A stretch of DNA of 64,000 nucleotides, from the NCBI RefSeq assembly GCF_021155775.2, contig NC_060237.1, positions 18,436,970 to 18,500,969 of the forward strand, written 5' to 3'. Positions 39,572 through 51,300 of the stretch are shown piece by piece. The stretch's first letter is position 1; every line of letters begins with the position of its first letter. This DNA is from Neodiprion pinetum. Taxonomy: Eukaryota; Arthropoda; Insecta; Hymenoptera; Diprionidae. The notes below the pieces were generated by a model. It made no database searches and was not told where the DNA came from. It was given only the letters and a program-made list of their open reading frames with translations. Position numbers and translations under genes: made by a program.

Positions 39572-40732
39572 GATCATGTGAATAAAATTGTCAAAAAAAC
39601 GTTTTTTGTTTCATCTTTCTGGAAGTTTGAAGTATGAAGAATATTGTGCGTAAATTTCATGACGAAATTCCAAAAACTGTTAAAGGTATGGGCGATTCAC
39701 CGAAAGGTGGTCGAGTGTCCCGACCGGATTTTTCTAAAGTGTTAGTCTACTGTTAACTTTAAGCAGTGAATAGTATTTTCTTGTACATCGCAGTTTTATC
39801 AAAATTAACAGTCAACTGGACTCCAAGAAAAGTAGTGGCGATAAAATGACAAAGGCAGATAAGGCGAGAGGAATTTGCAAAGGTCAACTCAAAAAAAAGC
39901 TGCCTGTACGTAGCAACGTAGCCGGAAAGGTGGCAGTTATGTGTTTCAGCGAAAAAAGTACGATAATCAATTCATTCAGAACCAAGCATAAACCATAATA
40001 TTGATTATATTATTCTAAATTTTATCGCCGGTTTTTCATTCATCTGTGAAAATGTGAGATGCACAGAATACGGAGCAGAAATTTATACAATAACAAAAAC
40101 CTGTACTCGTGGTGTCGGATTCAACGTGGAAATACAGTGTTCTTGCGAGCCCGAAAGCGTACCCACTTGCTCGTATACTTATGTACCTATATCTAACGCA
40201 TACGAAATAAATACAAGAATCTGTTTTACTATGCCAGTGATAGGGATTGGAATGAAAGGCATCCTAATATCTTGAGGAATAATGCATCTAGCAGTATTAG
40301 CCGCACAGTGTACGTGATCGTACACTACGATCGTAAAAAATATTCTAACCGTTTGAGAATCAGTACCGAAAATAATTTGTTGGTCAGTTATTTAGGAAGA
40401 AAGAGAAATTATGGCAAGAGCACCAAATCAGGCAAATGAGGAATTGACGCAAGAATGACCACTGAAGATGCTGCGGCAGCTGTAGAGGAAGTATTTTGTC
40501 GCCCTGCAATTGTAGATTACTGGTAAATTAAAAAAAATATACATTCCACACATTTTTTTGCAAACTTTAAGCTCGATTATTTCAAAACATCATATTTGAA
40601 GTCGCTTCACAGAATATCTCAAAAACAGTTAACCAATTTGCTTCAAATTACTTCACAATGGTTCGGACATTTACTCTTTTTGTTCTAAAAAATTTGGGAC
40701 AAAAAACGAAATTCAAGTTTCTAAAGTGATCA
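39572..40732 (+). mobile_element. Decayed Mutator-like DNA transposon
   Basis: Imperfect inverted arms lie at about 39600-39692 and 40616-40708. They share the exact decamer CGTTTTTTGT at 39600-39609 and its complement at 40699-40708. Interrupted matches follow (ATTGTG, GTAA, AAATT, AACTGTT, TAT in the same order), and GATCA lies outside each arm. Between the arms are two open frames: a basic one (39795-39998) and a Cys-containing one to 40275. The latter resembles the zinc-ribbon-like N-terminal part of Mutator-like transposase domain proteins found in many arthropods. The boundaries and superfamily are inferred; the target duplication is not clear. Confidence 0.5.
39795..40275 (+). pseudogene. 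Fragment of Mutator-like transposase (broken frames)
   Basis: Two open frames in different phases are separated by a stop at 39996-39998. The first is Lys/Ser-rich and ends RTKHKP. The second contains TITKTCTRGVGFNVEIQCSC, then a C-x-C pair, then AYEINTRICF and VIGIGMKGI. The order of a Cys-pair region followed by 'EIN-R...GIG-KG' is what I recall for the 'Mutator-like transposase domain' family of insect and cnidarian hypothetical proteins (typically EINRR...GVG..G). The fragment then stops where the family continues, so it is decayed and not expected to be active. Identification is from memory of the family, not a search. Confidence 0.45.
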
Positions 40733-42216
40733 TTTCTGCAAGAAAAAAAAAAAAAAAAGATTGTGGAATAAAATCCTCCAATACGAACTGCTTTGTTATA
40801 TTTTAAGAAACCCTTTGTAATTTATGGTTCAAATGAACCGAATACTCTAAACCCTAGGAATCGCGAACCGGATCCGTGCGAACCACGTCTTATAAACGAT
40901 ATATCTATTTATTTATTTATTTATCTTAATATGTATCCATGCATCGTTTATAATGTCATTAAAAATTTTACACATGAAAACGGATTAATGATCGCGAGTA
41001 ATCAATATTTCTTGTCTTGCTTATTTACTAAAAACCAGATTATATAGGTAAAAAATGGAAAATATCGGTATTTTCAAAACAGGGTCAGCTAGGGTTTTAA
41101 TTCAAACGGATTTTTCATCTATAATCACCCACAAATACAATGAAGTTTTCGGTTTCTGTCTACATTTTCATCCAACCTATCGATGCTTCAGGTCCAGTGT
41201 AAATATTCCCCCATAAATCCAAATGAAGGAGGCATGTAGAAAATTCATTTTAACCGCAATTCCAAGTGTGGAATAAAGGGCTGCTGCCTTATTATAAATA
41301 TGTAAAAAACCCAAAACTGAGGTGTATCCCGGACGAAAAGTAAGGATAGTGGTATATATTTTCAAGAAATTATTCTATTCATACTCTTATTTTATTGTGT
41401 GTAAATCGTACTTTTTATATTCAGGGAATTATAGATATATATATATGTAAGATTGGCTATGAATTTGAACAGATATCTTCAATTTCAATAAGAGATATTG
41501 ATACAATGGTTATAACACAACTTTTACGCTGAAACTTATCGCTTATTAGAAACTTAAATGTGAGAAATAATTTTAATAAATTGTATAGTTATGAATTTTC
41601 CAAAAACTGTATACACTTTTTCAAATATTAGATTTATCATTCATGATTATTCATCATCTATACTTGTATACTATTTGCACCTCAATATAACAGAATAATG
41701 CAATTACAACAAAAATTATAACTGCTCATTAACCAGCATGCGTTTGATTCACACGAACTATCTACGAGTTCCTGATATTTTTGGAAGGGGTGCAATGCTC
41801 CAGCAAATTTATTTTTCGCTAAGTATGTCAGTTGTATTCTTTGTTTATTGCAAGAAAATAAATTAATATTTTGAACAAATTAAGAGTCAAGAAGTTTTTA
41901 ATATTTTATACTGTTATACGATGAATTTATGGTGAACAGGATAGATAGAGTGCGCCACGAACTGCTGCCAACCCAAAGTTCCCAAGGATGGATGTCCATA
42001 GCTCGTCAACAGCATGATGGGCGTCACAAAAAGGTTGGAAACCAATCGTCAAATAGGTTGGCAACGTTTCGTAGTGCGCACTGGGCTCCGTTCACTAATA
42101 GAAAATCTGTACATGTGTCAACGCATGCACACTCGATCTTCCATGCCATTATAAATACCGTATGTATGTATGTATGTACAAGTTGCAGATATATCCTAAT
42201 TAGAAATGTAGACACG
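40733..42216. other. 3' flank of ESF1, AT-rich
   Basis: The stretch holds an A-run (about 40742-40758), a TATT/ATTT simple repeat at 40909-40931 and TA-rich sequence near 41433-41446. A GTAT microsatellite lies at about 42160-42178, inside the likely 3'UTR of ESF1. No coding frame is supported. Confidence 0.45.
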
Positions 42217-45200
42217 TTAATATTTTATTCTTTGTGAAATATTTTGAGATTTTCTTTTTACTGATTTTACTAACGCATTCAACTCTGCATTCAACTTCTT
42301 GTCGGTTTTAATCTTCTTTTCGGGATCCTGAAAAATTTTGAAAATAATCGTGCTGTACTTTATTCATTAATTTACTATGGAGCAATGGGAAGAAAATGTT
42401 TTAGATAGGGAAAACGTACAGAAACTGGGTATTTGTGACACTGACATATAAGCAGAGGAAAAGAAAAACAGCTAAGATATTAAACTTTTTTCAATAAGAT
42501 TCTGAATACATTAGTAATTAAGTAAAGGCTTGTATTGTAAAAATCAAACCATTCATTATTATTATTACGTAATAAGGAGATGTGATGCACTGGGGATTGA
42601 AAATCAGAGTTAGAGTTAATATAAAAATAATAGTTATGGTTATTGTTTCTCAAAGTACAACTACATACAAAAAAGTTAAACTTAGTTCAGGGCAGTCAAC
42701 AAGATTGGCTAAGAGTTTGAAAGTGAAAATCAAATCGTTTCTAACAAAAGCAGAACATGAAGATGGAATACCTAAATTTAAAGCGATAAAGCTAGAGTCA
42801 TGTGCATTGTACAACCAATTTTGAAAGAGACGAATCTAAAAAAAAGACGCTTTACTTTGTCAAATTTCGTCAGCAAAACACTAGTATTCGGCATTCCCAT
42901 ACTGAAACAGTAGATCAAATTGGAATAGATGAAAGTAAAGTACAGGGTTCTGAACGTTTCGATATTCCTGAAGTTTTTTGAAAACCTTTTGATAAAGTTC
43001 AGTTTCTTAGTAGTTTAGTATATTGTTCTCATGCATCAAATTGATTTTTTCAGTTCATTTCAGTTTGTGAAAAACAAATACATTCGAAAAAACATCGAAT
43101 ACTTCAATGTAATTTACAGGTTTTTTTTTCTCTGTAATATGAAAATATCATTGGGGTGCAATCGGAAAATTCCAAAACGACCAATAACGGACACCATAGT
43201 GTATATTTAATTTTGCTCTACTGGATCAGGACTGTTCAAAAGGATTGGGATCCAAATACCTCCCTACTTTGCCTAAAATTACCTGGTTTGAGCACTGTAA
43301 AACCTGAATACATATAGTCGATGTGTTCTTTGTAAGAAAGTTTGCAATGAAACTAGACACCTAAACCTTTGACTTGTGCTACTTGTCAATCATATAGACA
43401 CTTTGTTACTTTCAACAACTCGGCATCAGCCGCGAATAGTAACGGAAGAGAGTAATCAATCACAGAGCATAGGTCATTAATGTAAACCGAAAATGAAACT
43501 ATATGATCAGACTACTTTTGGATGGGTAAATACGTGAATACAGTACCAAAAATATGAGCGAGCCTTACCTGATCTAATTTGCCATCAGTTCGCCTTTTCA
43601 ATTTTTCTTCTATCAAGGCTTCTGTTCCTTTGGTTTTTCTGTACCGTGGATCAGCAGGATCGATATTATAATGGTGAGATGAGTATAGAGCTTCAAATCG
43701 CTGATCACCAACATTGACTTTAAAATCATCAACTGTTTCATCTTTATTTGAATACTTATTCATCTTTTTCTGGCGCTTTCTTTTAGATTTTGACAAAGAT
43801 TCGTTATCTTCAATTTTCTTCATATCAAAATGCTTTCGTCCTGCATCCTCAGTTTTATCCATCAGCAATAATTCTAGCTCAGCCTCCTGTTGCTTTTTGT
43901 CAACATCATTGACAATCTGATTTTTCGAAGATTTTTTCAATTTTGGTTTCATATTTTTGAATTCTTTAGCAAAATATGGGTCATCCATGTCAATATCCGA
44001 AGGCACACTATCCTCACTGTTATCACTATCTGATGCATTCTCATTGCTCTCTCTCAGTTTTTTTCTTTCGGCCATTTTTGATTTTTTCTTTGCTTTACGT
44101 TTTTCAAGGTATTGTTCAAATGGCGTTAGTTCTTCCTTTTTCTTCATTTTTTCAGCAACGAGTTTTTCAGATTTGGCCTTGCTTCCTAATCCCCATGTAA
44201 TTTCCATTTCGATACCTTTATTTTTATTTTTCTCTTGCTGCTCTTCGATCCCATGTAAAAGTGACTTGTACTTTGCTATTGGATCTGCCTCATTGTCAGA
44301 TTCTAGGTCTCTTTCATCAGAGTTATTTTTCGATTCATTTTCATCGGAGTCTATGATAAGAAAGAAAAGAAAAGTCGATTTATTGTTTTCAATCATTGAC
44401 AGTGAGCAGTTGGTTTTGATCAATAGAAAACAGCAGAGTCAACATATTAATTTGATCATAGCATAAAATTTACCATCTTCACTGCTAGAACCACTTCCTA
44501 AATATGCTCGGATATCACTGGGATCAATGTCGTCAACTTTTCCACAGTTAAGTTTTTCTGCAATTTCTTGTCTGTGAGGATTTGTCTCGTCCCAAGTCAA
44601 TTCTACTTTAACTTGTTGCAATGCAGTAGTAACGAACTGCCTTGGCTGATACTTCGACAATTCTGGTACTTTATCACAGACTTCTTTAGGCTCCTATGGA
44701 AAAATTTGATTTCGAATTACTTTCAATGATAAACTTGATAACTTGAGATAAACAAATCACTGTTACAACTCAAATTGAACTAATTACTTATACAAATTGC
44801 ATTGTCACATTTGGATTGAAAAAAGACTGCAATGTTTAGTACTTGATCAAAAGTTGTATCATCCGGTATGAACCTCAAATCCAATTTCGTTGCTGTAGAT
44901 TCATATTCGAGCCCGTCGCATTCTGTATAAATTTTATTGGCTGTTTGGGGTGAGTCGCAAACTATTACTGCATAATAATACTTTAATCGATTCAATTGAT
45001 ACTGCCTTAATTTTTCCATGTGGTATTTTGTCCCTTCCTCGTTCTAAAACAAGCAGGATTATTTTCAAATCTTACTTGCCTGGGCAGATATATTTGTTAA
45101 CCATAATACAACACTTTTTCATCAGTCATAAGAACAAAAGTAAAAATGTATTCAGACAAAATCACCTCATCATCTTCCTTGAAATTCTGAGTGTTATTCT

Positions 45201-46423
45201 TTGATTCGACCAGTTCAATCGGGCCTCTTATTTCCTCCTCTTTCATCCGTTGTAAACCAAACTCTGACGGGTAAATCTGTACAATTAATCCTTTTAGTAA
45301 ATTTAAGACATTTGAGAAAGGTGATGTCGTGGCTACATGCTAAATATTCATCCTTATACCTGTAGTTATGCCAATAGTAAGTACATGTGGGGGCTAAAGT
45401 TTCTTTGGAAATAATAATTGTATTCAGGATTCTATATTACCGTAACAGAATGAATAAGACCATTGCTTGGCAAAAATGAGTTAAACAGAACCAATAAATC
45501 AACAGCACGAATCCTGTCCCAGTCCATGTTACAAACAGCCAATCTATTCGTTATTTCATCTGTTGTTTCAGCTTCTCTATCTAGCTCACCCCAATCATGA
45601 TCTATTTCATTTTCTTGATCTGAAAATATTCAATATCATTATATCGCATAATTCATCATTTGTATTTAGAATCTTGGACTGTTGTTTCTCTGTATTCAGA
45701 GTTCCTAATCTAAATTTTCTCACCGTCTTCATCTGAGCTTTCTTCCTCGGATGAACTTTCCGTTAGTAAAGTGCCTTCTCCTCTAGCATAATCTACTGTT
45801 AAGTCTCTTAATTTTTCTTTTATCATAGTCGGTATACTTCCCGTGTCAGACTTGTTAATTTGCAATGGATCTGCGCCGTTCTCAAAATCCATAGTAACTT
45901 TAGAAATTGATTCCAATTCATCCTCAGATTTAGAATATTCATTTTCATCATTTTCGGATTCTGATACTAAGTCACTGTCAGCTTGAGTTTTAGTACGCAG
46001 CAGTTCTCCATTTCCCAACAAATGGGCTACTTTGGTAGTGCGTTTTATCTTGCTTTTTGATTTTCGGTCAGACAGATTTTGTAAATGATCCAATCTATCT
46101 CCGTTCATGCCAGTAACACTTTTAGGCTTTACATCTTTTCGTACCTTGTTTTCAATATTAGTTGATTTGACATTCTCATCACTACCTGACTCTTCATCAT
46201 CATTGCTTGACAAATGGTAATACTTTTTTAAATTTTCATTCGACGACTGATTACTCGGTCTTCCTCTTTTATCAATAGTATACTTCAGAAGAAACTTTTT
46301 GTCATTAAACATAGGCCGAAATCTCTTGTCAATTTTTACTTTTCGCTCAGTTTTAGGAATGCGTCTGAATCTCGGATCTTTTGCAACATGTGCAAATCGC
46401 GCATCATCCAGTACGTTATCCAT
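42217..46423 (-). CDS. ESF1: ESF1 nucleolar pre-rRNA processing protein (7 exons)
   Basis: Exons are 46423-45724, 45619-45441, 45276-45166, 45043-44843, 44693-44474, 44350-43569 and 42327-42217 (2304 nt, 767 aa; phases close). The N-terminus has the repeated D-x-RF signature (DDARFAHVAKDPRFRRIP), then KVKIDKRFRPMFNDKKF and YTIDKRGRP. The centre has DWDRIRAVDLLVLFNSFLPS, YPSEFGLQRMKEEEIRGP and YYYAVIVCDSPQTANKIY, then VELTWDETNPHR. The acidic and basic tail ends in a NUC153 motif (VGDQRFEALYSSHHYNIDPAD). ESF1 works in the nucleolus on early 18S rRNA processing (yeast knowledge). Human ESF1 is 851 aa, so the protein is somewhat shorter. The last exon is 1.24 kb from exon 6. Antisense frames within exon 6 are shadows caused by its Lys/Glu/Ser composition. 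Confidence 0.94.
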
Positions 46424-48310
46424 AATTATTGATACGCAGAGTACCTAAGAACAGAACTAATTAATTCACTAATCTGGCATGTAAAGTTATAACAACTGAC
46501 TACTGTCGGATTCGTTTATAAGGATAAATTCCTTATTTCTTGAGCAAAAAATTAAACAACTGTGTGCAACACGGCGCCTTGACATAACCTATCTTAAGAC
46601 CTCACGTGCCTCACGCGCGGTCTTACATACAGGCCTGAAACTCTGCTAATTTTAAGCGGTGCGGATTGTCGTCGTAGTGTGACCCACGGTCGTATACACA
46701 GGTCTCGGAACTCAGGCTGTAAAACCGTGCTCGAAAATGAAGCCGATGTTGTGAATTTTTGCCGCTAGCGCTAGTGAGGGAGAGGCCTACTTAGCACGCA
46801 AGCGCACGGAGAAAAAGACAGCTGCCCTATATTCCTCTCTTTGCTGCACACAGGCCTCGGAGATTGCAGCGATCCGGACTTTGGTGTACAAATTGAGAAA
46901 GACAGGCTTCAAGACGGTCACGCTGCGTTATATAGGAAGGGGCTTGGATGGGCTTGGAGTGCCCAGACCTGTCTATAAGACCGTGGTGTGACCAAACTGT
47001 GTTCCTGATTTGTCCACTAGCTACGCTGTCGTACTACGGTATTATAGATATAGATGCCACGGACGGTCAACAAACTGCTTCCATTTCTTTCGCACAGCCT
47101 GGATCCCTCAATAGCAGCGACACACGTGGTCACTAGGCGAAACGGCCAGTGCTTCAATAAGAGAACACACCCCGACCACCAAAGTTCCCAGACCCTGTAT
47201 GTAAGACCGTGCTACCGACTGTGCATCTAGCTGTATCTGCGCGATCGAATCTAGTGTCTAGCATCTGGAAATAGTTGGGAGTGCCGTTGACGTCACAGCG
47301 GGCCGGTCGCATGTACACACGAGTGGTTGCAGCCAATCACTACTACCAGGTGTATGTGATTCGTCACCTTCTATAGTAGACGGATTTCTATTCGCTCTGA
47401 GACCAACTGCTGAAAACCCGGTTGGATGATTAAAATTGTGCTTAAGTAAAATGTCGCTCATATTCTTTGTATCTCTTCGTCCCTGGTTCGGGCGTAGACC
47501 GTGCTCCCCTCCCTGCGCCTGCCGCACCATTTCCGATTGAAGACAGCAATGACGTCATGAACGAAAGGTGTGTGATAAATCGAGGTGACATCAAGCTTCT
47601 CGTGGTAAAACTGGTCATCAGCAAGTAGATAAATCGATTGCAATTAGAGTTCAAGTAAAATATAAATTTATCACTAGTGATTGTGAAAAGTGCGAACAGT
47701 TAGTTTTTCGTATCTTATGAAGGTCAGTATAATAGCGAGGCGATTGTGTCGCCCATTGGTTGTGATACTCAACATTAGCTAATGCATTTTCGTATGATGA
47801 GTCAAGATGCATTCCTGGAACTTTTTATCAGTCCCTTTGATATTCCATTTGACTTTGTGTATGCACCCATTTTCCAGTGATAATTGTGGAATTTAAAAAT
47901 CACTTTGGAAATCCTAAAAGTACTCATGCTGCCTAATTGGTTTTGAAAAGTTTATTCAGTTCTGAGCTTCTGCAATTCTTAACGACTTCAATCTTCAAAG
48001 TTATCCTGGATACATTTTATCAGTTATCTTCGTATTCAAGTTTAAAATTCAGCCTTAGGAAACGCGCTGTGTAATAAAAATAAAAGTTCAAGTCTCAACT
48101 CCAGATTGATGTGTAGACTTCACTGACAATTTGACATTTCCTTACTTAGTCACTAACTTTGGTAGCATACTCATTGATTGACTTCCGAAACCTGCTTCTT
48201 ATGATCATCTACATTACGTAGTCTGAAAATTGAGGTCATCAGTTTCATAGGCAAATCAATAACCGAACCCCAATTTACTATTTCAGAGCAGTACTCGATA
48301 AGGACTAAAA
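46424..48310. other. Divergent intergenic region ESF1/alpha-catenin
   Basis: About 1.9 kb lies between divergent starts, with a distinctly GC-richer block at about 46600-47600. The alpha-catenin ATG is preceded by an acceptor (ATTTCAG ending at 48286), so at least one non-coding exon is expected here; ATGAAG|GTCAGT at 47722 is one possible donor. The frames at 47258-47530 and nearby are by-products of the GC-rich block. Confidence 0.5.
46616..47212. repeat. Cluster of ~30-bp repeats in mirrored orientation
   Basis: Five related copies of a motif close to GAGTTCCCAGACCTG followed by TNTATAAGACCGTGG are seen. Two run on the plus strand at about 46958-46986 and 47181-47211. Two full inverted copies lie at about 46616-46643 and 46684-46716, and a partial inverted copy at about 46848-46866. 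The core GACC(G/C)TG..TAAGACCG is recognisable in all full copies. The inverted copies all lie left of the direct ones, giving a loose mirrored layout around 46900. Confidence 0.6.
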
Positions 48311-51300
48311 ATGTCGGATCACTTTGGGCCAATAACATTAAAATGGGATCCCAAGAATTTGGAGATTCGAACAATGTCTGTAGAAAAAACGTTGGAGCCA
48401 TTAGTTCTGCAAGTAACTACTTTAGTTAATACCAAAGGTCCAAGCAAAAAGAAGAAGGGCAAATCTAAACGTGCCAGTGCCTTGGTTGGAACAGTTGAAA
48501 AAGCTACAACTAACTTCATTGAAAAGGGAGAGCAGATAGCATATGAAAATCCTGATATTACGGCTGAAATGCTTAGTGCCGTTGAAGAAGTGAGAAAAAC
48601 AGGAGCTGCGATGAGCATTGCTGCTCGGTCAGTACAGTTGAATTAATTTTGTTGATTGAAACTTGTAGAAGTTTGAGAAGAGTTTTTCATAACTATCAAA
48701 CCTAGTTTTCTTAAGTTCTTTGTTGAATTAATTGTATTTAATTTAATACAGTAATATTTCACAGATATTCAAAGATTTGGTCTATTCAGTTTATTCGAAG
48801 TTTTAACTTTTTAATTCAGGGAGTTTTCAGAAGATCCTTGTTCTTCGCTGAAGCGAGGTAACATGGTACGTGCAGCAAGGAATCTTCTATCTGCTGTCAC
48901 ACGTCTTCTAATATTGGCAGACATGGTTGATGTGCATTTGCTTTTAAAATCTCTGCATGTGGTTGAAGACGATTTAGAGAAGTTGAAAAATGCTTCTTCC
49001 CAAGGCGAGCTATTGGAGAATATCAAGCAGTTTGGCAGAAATGCCTCAGAGCTTATGAATCAAGCAGCTAAACGTCAGCAAGAACTTAAAGATCCCCAAC
49101 TTCGTGATGACCTAGCAGCTGCCAGGGCTGTTCTCAAGAAACATTCAACGATGCTTTTAACAGCTTCTAAAGTCTACGTTCGACACCCAGAACTAGCTGC
49201 TGCTAAAGCTAACAGAGATTACGTTTTGAAACAAGTCTGCGAGGCTGTTAATACTATAAATGATGTAGCACAGGGGAAAACACCAACAGATGGCCAGCAT
49301 CCGTATGATGGACCAGGAGAGTTGGCTGCAGCTCTTGATGATTTTGATGAAAGAATGGCAATGTCACCCCTGGCTTATAACGAAGTACGCACTCGTCCCA
49401 GTCTGGAGGAAAGGTTGGAAAGCATTATTAGTGGAGCTGCACTCATGGCTGATTCTTCATGTACAAGAGATGAGCGCAGGGAACGGATTGTTGCTGAGTG
49501 CAACGCAGTTAGACAAGCACTGCAAGATCTACTCAGCGAATACATGAACAACGTAAGTATTAATATGTCTAATTTACAACTTTTATCGACATTCAAACAT
49601 CATGAGATTCTTTAACTTATCAGTTATTTGATTTTAAAGGGAGATCTCACTGCGATTCCAAATTATTTCAATCGCAATGATATTTTCCCCACCAATAAGG
49701 TTTCGCAAACCAAATCTTTTTATATTTATTTGGATTGATTGTACACAGTATGTTTCTAGAAATTGGTTTACACAATTTCAAAAATTAGTGATCTTTGATT
49801 TTCTCGTTTCATCAACCTTTCACTAAAATTTGAAATGACTTCATAGCTGTCCTGGTAAGATCAAGCAGGAAAGTTACTATCCAAATCGCAATTTGATAAT
49901 CTACTATGAAATTATGTCAGTTTCTTGCTATTGAGAATAGTCACACTAATTTTCAATTGAAGAAAGTGTGCTGATTTGGTCACATTTAATTTTAGAAATA
50001 ATTTTGATTTTAATTCTTAAGATATTTATTTTATTCTTTTATCATTTAAACTTTGTTCTACATATTATTGGCACAGTTTGATAATTGATCATCAAATGAG
50101 AAGTAAAATTGAAAAAAAAAAAAAATAAAAAAATAACAACCTTTCTTACTTGTGCTACAAAGATAGCTATGCAATTAATGACCATTTTAACGAAACAAAT
50201 TGCTATGCAAAAAGTCTCTTCGAGAACACAAAGTTTCGACGACATTGAAACCAATATTTAACACACTCAATGCAATAAATCCAAACTGGTGTGAATCTTT
50301 GTTGATGGTTAAAATTTGATGTCAATCGACAAATCTTCGAGTTTTGCTGATGTGTCCCCTAAAGAAAAGAATGATTAGACAACGACGCTTATCGTGTCTT
50401 TTATCGCATAATTTGAAAGTCCCCTTCTGTATCATTTTTTATCCCAAAACAATTTCAGGATAGAAATACAGCTGAGAATTCGTCATTTAAAGTATCAATT
50501 ACATTTTGAATTATAGTTTGTAAACATTTACAACATTATGAAGGCACTCAGACCAAATATGCTAGTTACATTATACCTCTTGTCAGTTTATCTCTTTGTC
50601 GCAATTTCGAGCTTTTGTTTTTGACATATTACAAGTTTTTTTTCAGAATATCAATCACTTTCTAACGTTCTACTTAGTTCGAAGCTGCATAAAATAACGT
50701 TATTGATTATTATTATTGAGTATAAGTTCTTTAAGGTTCGAAAATTAAAAAAAATATAGATAAATGCACTGATGGATAACCAGTGGTACATTAAATCTGT
50801 TTGAAGTGAAAAAAGAAGTAATGTTAGTTACATAAACACATGAAAATAGTAAAGTTTTTTTATGAGCAAGTGTAAATCTGCATTTTAATGTGTTATTTAT
50901 ATTGCCAAAGGTGTGCATAATTAGTCTGAGTCTTTCATTGTCATTACATTTATTATATTGATTTATTTCTGTTGGCGATCACAGTTACAGCTCGCTCGGG
51001 GTGGGAAACGGGTAAATATTCAGCCGACCCTGTTTGTCTCCTGCATTTCTATTAAATATTATTTATTAACTGTACTTTCTTAATACAATTTGCTGGTTAT
51101 TGAAATATCCGGGTGTACTCACCACTCACAACCGCATCTTACAACCCCATGCTATAACTAATCGATATACTGACTTCTATTTTCAATACGCACTAATAAG
51201 TAACTATTTGTTCAGTCGTTCCTGGTTTTTTTTTTTTTTTTTCCCCAATTTTACCTTCTTCTATATATCCTCTTTTTCTCATTACAATCCTCACAATATT

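Noticed and set aside
42582..42824. Plus-strand frame, Lys/Ser-rich, in the last ESF1 intron
   Set aside because: Antisense to an intron, no recognisable domain, no splice partners.
43957..44466. Plus-strand frame of 169 codons
   Set aside because: Antisense shadow of ESF1 exon 6; its Ser/Phe/Leu composition is the complement of Lys/Glu/Asp codons.
47258..47654. Several overlapping reverse-strand frames
   Set aside because: By-product of a GC-richer promoter block with few stops; no conserved motif and frames overlap each other.
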